9,936 nt of DNA, taken from the NCBI GenBank assembly GCA_947625175.1, contig CANQNI010000046.1, positions 1 through 9,936 on the forward strand, read 5' to 3'. The DNA is from an uncultured Eubacteriaceae bacterium. GTDB taxonomy: Bacteria > Bacillota > Clostridia > Eubacteriales > Eubacteriaceae. The notes under the pieces were generated by a model. The model saw nothing but the letters and a program-made list of their open reading frames with translations. It did not search any database and was not told the origin of the DNA. The position numbers and the translations under genes are program-made. This document shows positions 6,991-9,936 of this stretch, one piece after another (within the stretch, counting starts at the first letter, position 1; every line of letters starts with the position of its first letter).

Positions 6991-7686
6991 TTAATTCTTT
7001 TGCACAAATATACAAACTCCCTCTCCAGTTTCATAGTTATAATTTCCTTCAAGTTCAGGTTCTTTTAAGGTGACTTTTCCTTTTGTTTCCTCTAAAGCTG
7101 ATGTAGCTATAATAATATTTCTAAGTTCTTGATCTACTTCATCGAGTTCATAACATTTCATATTAGTTAAATCAATAATAATTTTACCTGGATCCATTAG
7201 TAAAATTTTAGAATTATCAGGAATTTCTAATTCATCTTTGAATTTATTTAACGGAGAAATCAATTGATTAATACCAATATATTTATATTCATTTGGATCT
7301 ATTAATTTACTAATAATGGAAATAACTGGTTTATCTCCTTCCCGACTTAAAGTTGAATAAAAAAGTAAATGTCCGAGAAATCTTTGATAAGCTATCGTAT
7401 CTCTTAAAGTAGCTCTTTTAGAATTAATCGGATTACCTTGTATATCGTAATAAAAATTCTGGGTAAAATACTCATTATTCATTAAATCCAGAGGCTTTTT
7501 ATCTGTAAAAGCCTGGAGTGTTTTTGGATCCGTATTAATCTTTTGAGCCGCTTCGTCCACTTTTGTTTTATATGCTATATATTTATCTAAGATTTCAGAG
7601 GTTGAAGGTTTTGATGAATCACTTACTGAACAGCCGGACAGAAAAATAGTTAAAATAATTATAAAGATTGAACTTTTTTTTGCCAT
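6991..7686 (-). CDS. Putative lipoprotein of unknown function
   Basis: I do not recognise the family. The 231-residue product starts with KK and a hydrophobic stretch (residues 7-17) leading to the lipobox LSGC, so Cys19 should be lipid-modified by Lgt and cleaved by LspA, anchoring the protein outside the membrane. A Ser-rich tether follows (SVSDSSKPSTS), then a soluble mixed helix/strand domain rich in Lys, Glu and Asp with no catalytic motif I can name. Two more cysteines occur, in NMKCYEL and EGVCIFV. There is no Shine-Dalgarno sequence before ATG 7684-7686; instead an extended -10 lies just upstream, suggesting a leaderless message. Codons 2-5 hold a run of eight A. The gene is separated from the ABC operon by a terminator, so joint function with that transporter is not implied by co-transcription. 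Confidence 0.85.
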   Translation of the reverse strand: MAKKSSIFIIILTIFLSGCSVSDSSKPSTSEILDKYIAYKTKVDEAAQKINTDPKTLQAFTDKKPLDLMNNEYFTQNFYYDIQGNPINSKRATLRDTIAYQRFLGHLLFYSTLSREGDKPVISIISKLIDPNEYKYIGINQLISPLNKFKDELEIPDNSKILLMDPGKIIIDLTNMKCYELDEVDQELRNIIIATSALEETKGKVTLKEPELEGNYNYETGEGVCIFVQKN

Positions 7687-7693
7687 AAAATAA

Positions 7694-7702
7694 ATTCTAA
7701 CA
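7694..7702 (-). promoter_or_regulatory. Extended -10 promoter of the lipoprotein gene
   Basis: On the minus strand TGTTAGAAT gives an extended TG plus a TAGAAT hexamer (7699 down to 7694). The predicted start point is about 7687, one base before the ATG at 7686. The -35 is weak (TTAACT at 19 bases, or AACTTT at 17). It lies immediately after the terminator of the upstream operon, as expected for an independent unit. Confidence 0.55.
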
Positions 7703-7720
7703 TGGTTTGATAGGAGAAAG

Positions 7721-7754
7721 TTAAAAAGGTTGAACTATACCAATAGCCCAACCT
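7721..7754 (-). terminator. Intrinsic terminator of the gntR-ABC operon
   Basis: Reading leftwards, AGGTTGGGCTAT (7754-7743) pairs with ATAGTTCAACCT (7738-7727) over 12 positions, two of them G-U, around the loop TGGT. It is followed at once by TTTT AACTTT. Position (57 bases past the permease stop) and orientation fit termination of the leftward gntR-ATPase-permease message. The + strand has no T-run after the stem, so it is directional. Confidence 0.8.
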
Positions 7755-7810
7755 AAGTAAAAATTAAGGGATGATTAAAGATCTAAACTTCATATAAGAT
7801 TAAGTTCTTT

Positions 7811-8473
7811 TTAAAATTCTTTATGGCTAACTATTCTCAAGCTTATTAAATATGAAATGACTAGTGCTACAGCTGCGATCAGATATAAATAAAGAAGCAG
7901 CTTCGTATAGGTCATATTAGCTAGAAAGGCTATCTTATTGCCATAATTAATCAGAAAAATACCTACAAATCCGATTACGGCTATAAATAATAAAAGTAAC
8001 AAAACGAGAATTATTCTACTGGCCGCTTTGCTAAATTTAAGTTCAACAGGAAGCATAATATCAAAAATAATAGTTGTAATAGCAAAGACGCAACTTGCGA
8101 CATAAAGAGTTTCTTTGATTCTTAACTGATTCCTGAAATAACAAAGAATTAAAATTATAACCACTGAAATGATAAAACAAATAGCTCCAACTAGAAAGCA
8201 GAAAATATATTTTTCAAGAACATAGGTTTTTCTACTAAAAGGTAATGTAAAAAGGTAAGTACTTGTATTATCATCTTCATCCGTACTAACTGTTCTAGTA
8301 GCCACTAACATGCCAGCACTACTCATATAACCAACGAGAAAACCGGAAGCTATAATAAGATTATTTAAAGCGTCCTGACGGTAAAAAAGATAGACTAATA
8401 CTAATCCTACCAGAAGAATATATTTAATATTCTTCTTCATTAAAATGAAATCTTTAACTAAAAGTCCTTTCAT
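7811..8473 (-). CDS. ABC-2 type transporter permease
   Basis: This is the membrane subunit paired with the ATPase encoded just upstream. It is probably an exporter or a membrane-stress protein of the GntR-linked YtrA/PmtR-like group. The 220-residue product begins MKGLLVKDF, a cytoplasmic amphipathic start usual in the ABC2_membrane_5-like family, and has about six hydrophobic segments (17-32, 36-56, 90-111, 123-143, 152-175, 190-212). The motif TLPFSRKTYVLEKYI (76-90), between segments 2 and 3, is the family's most conserved stretch and probably contacts the ATPase. AGGTGA six bases before the ATG supports the start, which overlaps the ATPase stop as ATGA. Only one permease is present, so it would have to work as a homodimer or with a partner encoded elsewhere. 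The substrate is unknown. Confidence 0.88.
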   Translation of the reverse strand: MKGLLVKDFILMKKNIKYILLVGLVLVYLFYRQDALNNLIIASGFLVGYMSSAGMLVATRTVSTDEDDNTSTYLFTLPFSRKTYVLEKYIFCFLVGAICFIISVVIILILCYFRNQLRIKETLYVASCVFAITTIIFDIMLPVELKFSKAASRIILVLLLLLFIAVIGFVGIFLINYGNKIAFLANMTYTKLLLYLYLIAAVALVISYLISLRIVSHKEF

Positions 8474-9321
8474 AGTGTTTCACCTGTGGTCATCAGTGTT
8501 AAAAGATCATCGATGTTTCCAGGTTCAATTGTTATGTCTGGACAATTTTCGAGATAAAATTGTTTTTGGTTTGTCAAACAACTATAACCATATATTTGTT
8601 TATCAAACCGCAAAATATAATCTTTCGGGAGCGTTTTAAATTGATCCTCGGTTACTTTTATAAGTGCATAATCACTTAATATTTTATCTGTTTCTTCATA
8701 AAGAAGGATTTGACCATTATCAATAAGAATAAGATTGTCACACAAATTTTCTAAGTCACTTGAATTATGAGAGCTGATTAAGATAGAACGCTCTTGATCA
8801 TCATTCATAAAATTCTGCAAAGACTCGTAGGTTTCATTCCTTGCTAATACATCAAGACCTAATGTCGGCTCATCGAGCAGTAATATCTTAGGCTTTTGTG
8901 AAAGTGCAATAATTAACTTTAGTTTAGCTTCCATCCCAGTTGATAATTTTTTTATAGGTTTATCCAATCCAAGCTTCTGCCGTTTGACTTCCCAAATAAA
9001 ATAATCCTCATCAAAATCAGGATAAAAATTCTTTAAAATCGGAATTAAATCATTCGGCCTTAACTGACTATGAAAGCCGGCATCAGAAAAAATTACACTA
9101 ACTTTCTGTTTGTCAACATTACTTAGATCAGTGAGTTTCTTATTAAAAAGACTTACCTCACCACTATCGGATTCTAATAATCCCATAATTATTTTAAACA
9201 GCGTCGTTTTTCCTGATCCATTTTTTCCAATTAAACCCGTAATAGTCCCTGGTTTGAGCTCAAACGAACAGTCCAGACTAAAGTCCTGATAATTCTTTTT
9301 AATATGGTTAACGTTTAACAT
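8470..9321 (-). CDS. ABC transporter ATP-binding protein (YtrB-like)
   Basis: This is the cytoplasmic ATPase for the downstream permease. In the 283-residue product, Walker A is GKNGSGKTT (32-40), the signature is LSTGM (126-130, a common variant in ABC-2 exporters), Walker B ends LLLDEP (147-152), the D-loop is LGLD (154-157) and the switch residue is His185 in SSHNSSDLE. The usual Q-loop glutamine is not evident: the strand after Walker A reads VSVIFSDAGF (75-84). A C-terminal tail of about 70 residues after the nucleotide-binding domain is typical of the GntR-linked group. AGGAAG in the end of the GntR gene supplies the ribosome site. The ATG shares one base with the GntR stop (TAATG), and the stop overlaps the permease start. 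Sequence alone does not indicate the substrate; relatives respond to peptide antibiotics or cell-wall stress. Confidence 0.92.
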   Translation of the reverse strand: MLNVNHIKKNYQDFSLDCSFELKPGTITGLIGKNGSGKTTLFKIIMGLLESDSGEVSLFNKKLTDLSNVDKQKVSVIFSDAGFHSQLRPNDLIPILKNFYPDFDEDYFIWEVKRQKLGLDKPIKKLSTGMEAKLKLIIALSQKPKILLLDEPTLGLDVLARNETYESLQNFMNDDQERSILISSHNSSDLENLCDNLILIDNGQILLYEETDKILSDYALIKVTEDQFKTLPKDYILRFDKQIYGYSCLTNQKQFYLENCPDITIEPGNIDDLLTLMTTGETL

Positions 9322-9695
9322 TAATCTTCCTTAAAAGCATGTTTAAACAAATTTTCTAATTCGTCTTGACTAAGGCCATAAAGTTGGGCCTTTTTAATAA
9401 TATTCTTAAAATCCTTTTTTATATCGTCCTTCATCTCTTCGAGGATCAGATCGCTATTTTTAATAGAAATATAACTTCCCTTTCCATGAATAGTTTTAAT
9501 ATAACCTTCCTGTTCAAGACAATCGTAGGCTTTTTTAACAGTCAGAGCACTAATCTGTAGATCTCTCGATAGAGAACGAACGGAAGGTAGATGATCGTTT
9601 TCAACTAAATTTCCGTTTCGCACTTGTTTCTTTACTGATTCGACAATCTGACGGTAAATCGGGATCATTAAGGATTTATTTATAATAATTTCCAA
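9321..9695 (-). CDS. GntR-family repressor, YtrA subfamily
   Basis: This is a short winged-helix regulator that probably represses its own operon with the following ABC genes. The 124-residue product has the YtrA plan: a start MEIIINKSLMIPIYRQIVESVK, a DNA-binding domain with LPSVRSLSRDLQISALTVKK (36-55) and the wing GYIKTIHGKGSYI (64-76), then only a short helical dimerisation tail of about 45 residues with no ligand domain. I place the start at TTG 9693-9695, because GGAG (9702-9705) lies six bases upstream and the resulting N-terminus matches the family. An in-frame TTG at 9705-9707 would add four residues, has no ribosome site and lies next to the predicted transcription start. The stop overlaps the ATPase start by one base. 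The promoter upstream carries inverted repeats suitable as an operator. Confidence 0.92.
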   Translation of the reverse strand: MEIIINKSLMIPIYRQIVESVKKQVRNGNLVENDHLPSVRSLSRDLQISALTVKKAYDCLEQEGYIKTIHGKGSYISIKNSDLILEEMKDDIKKDFKNIIKKAQLYGLSQDELENLFKHAFKED

Positions 9696-9701
9696 ATTAG
9701 T

Positions 9702-9705
9702 CTCC
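9702..9705 (-). promoter_or_regulatory. Shine-Dalgarno site that fixes the gntR TTG start
   Basis: GGAG on the minus strand, six bases before TTG 9693-9695. It supports the second of two closely spaced in-frame TTG codons. The use of TTG and a leader of only about 13 bases would keep the repressor at a low level. Confidence 0.65.
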
Positions 9706-9711
9706 AATGCA

Positions 9712-9730
9712 AATACTATATAACAGTATT
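9712..9730. promoter_or_regulatory. Candidate GntR operator over the -10 box
   Basis: AATACT-N7-AGTATT is a perfect 6-bp inverted repeat (9712-9717 and 9725-9730) that encloses the -10 hexamer of the gntR promoter. GntR repressors commonly bind such palindromes at their own promoters. Binding by this protein is inferred. Confidence 0.5.
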
Positions 9731-9743
9731 AAACAGTTTACAA
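9715..9743 (-). promoter_or_regulatory. Sigma-A-like promoter of the gntR-ABC operon
   Basis: On the minus strand the -35 TTGTAA (9743-9738) and -10 TATAGT (9720-9715) are separated by exactly 17 bases. The predicted start point is at about 9708. Hexamer matches are four of six and five of six. The placement just upstream of the gntR start supports it. Confidence 0.7.
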
Positions 9744-9752
9744 GTTCTGTTT
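9731..9752. promoter_or_regulatory. Second inverted repeat over the -35 box
   Basis: AAACAG-N10-CTGTTT (9731-9736 and 9747-9752) encloses the -35 hexamer and abuts the first palindrome. The AACAGT word also occurs as a direct repeat at 9723-9728 and 9732-9737, nine bases apart. It could be a second repressor site or an activator site; its function is unproven. Confidence 0.35.
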
Positions 9753-9868
9753 TGCTATTTTTAGATTTTTCTTTAATTTTAGTGGACGATTTCTTTAAAT
9801 TCAACCGGCAGATTACAACATTTTCTTAATTAATGATCGCTTAGAACGTCAATTAGGACCGAGAGATT
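9753..9868. other. AT-rich intergenic stretch without a supported gene
   Basis: Between the gntR promoter region and the right-hand terminator both strands have frequent stops and no open frame with a ribosome site. I see no tRNA-like or riboswitch-like structure. Confidence 0.6.
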
Positions 9869-9902
9869 AAAAAAACTCGTAACTTTTAAAGTTACGAGTT
9901 TT
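9869..9902 (-). terminator. Strong intrinsic terminator at the right edge
   Basis: ACTCGTAACTT (9875-9885) pairs perfectly with AAGTTACGAGT (9889-9899) over 11 bp with a 3-base loop. On the minus strand the stem is followed by seven T (9875-9869). On the plus strand only four T follow (9899-9902). It therefore most likely ends a leftward gene whose coding part lies beyond the window, though weaker bidirectional action is possible. Confidence 0.8.
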
Positions 9903-9936
9903 AAAAGACATGTATCAAATCTAAACAGCTGATAGT

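Noticed and set aside
8445..8639. 64-residue plus-strand open frame
   Set aside because: It is antisense to the permease/ATPase junction, which is clearly coding on the minus strand.
9366..9560. 64-residue plus-strand open frame
   Set aside because: It is antisense to the DNA-binding domain of the GntR regulator and has no supporting signals.
9696..9707. TTG start at 9705-9707 for gntR
   Set aside because: It adds four residues not typical of the family, lacks a ribosome site and contains the GGAG that serves the next TTG.

Overview
The window is AT-rich DNA with compact, overlapping genes, good Shine-Dalgarno sites and a PstSCAB-PhoU-PhoPR cluster. The sensor kinase has the short degenerate HAMP-like linker and PAS domain common in clostridial PhoR proteins. 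This points to a low-GC Gram-positive bacterium (Bacillota, probably Clostridia). A species cannot be named from the sequence alone.

Left block, positions 1-5587, + strand: a high-affinity phosphate uptake and sensing operon in the order pstS (3' end only), pstC, pstA, pstB, phoU, a PhoP-type response regulator and a PhoR-type histidine kinase. Every junction overlaps or abuts, so the genes read as one translationally coupled mRNA whose promoter lies left of the window. PstCAB import phosphate. PhoU links transporter state to the kinase, and the kinase-regulator pair presumably controls the operon. The oddity is the first gene. Its visible reading frame is clearly PstS-like, but it stops in the middle of the usual PstS fold, exactly at the pstC start codon.

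Middle, 5588-6971, + strand: a 141-bp gap with a likely extended -10 promoter, then a single rtcB gene (RNA ligase family) with all the expected metal and guanylylation residues. It ends in a strong hairpin without a clear U-tract.

Right block, 6972-9936, - strand, convergent with rtcB: reading leftwards, a YtrA-type GntR repressor, an ABC ATPase and an ABC-2 type permease form an overlapping three-gene operon. Its sigma-A-like promoter is covered by inverted repeats, and it ends in a good intrinsic terminator at 7721-7754. Directly beyond that terminator an extended -10 promoter drives a separate unrecognised lipoprotein gene, and its predicted start point falls next to the ATG, suggesting a leaderless mRNA. 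The last ~190 bases hold no gene I can support. They do hold a strong terminator hairpin (9869-9902) that most likely ends a leftward gene lying off the right edge.

No tRNA, rRNA, CRISPR array, insertion sequence or phage gene was seen. No wholly new system is evident. The items most worth a second look are the shortened PstS, the degenerate first metal motif of PhoU, and the promoter/operator layouts of the two leftward transcription units.
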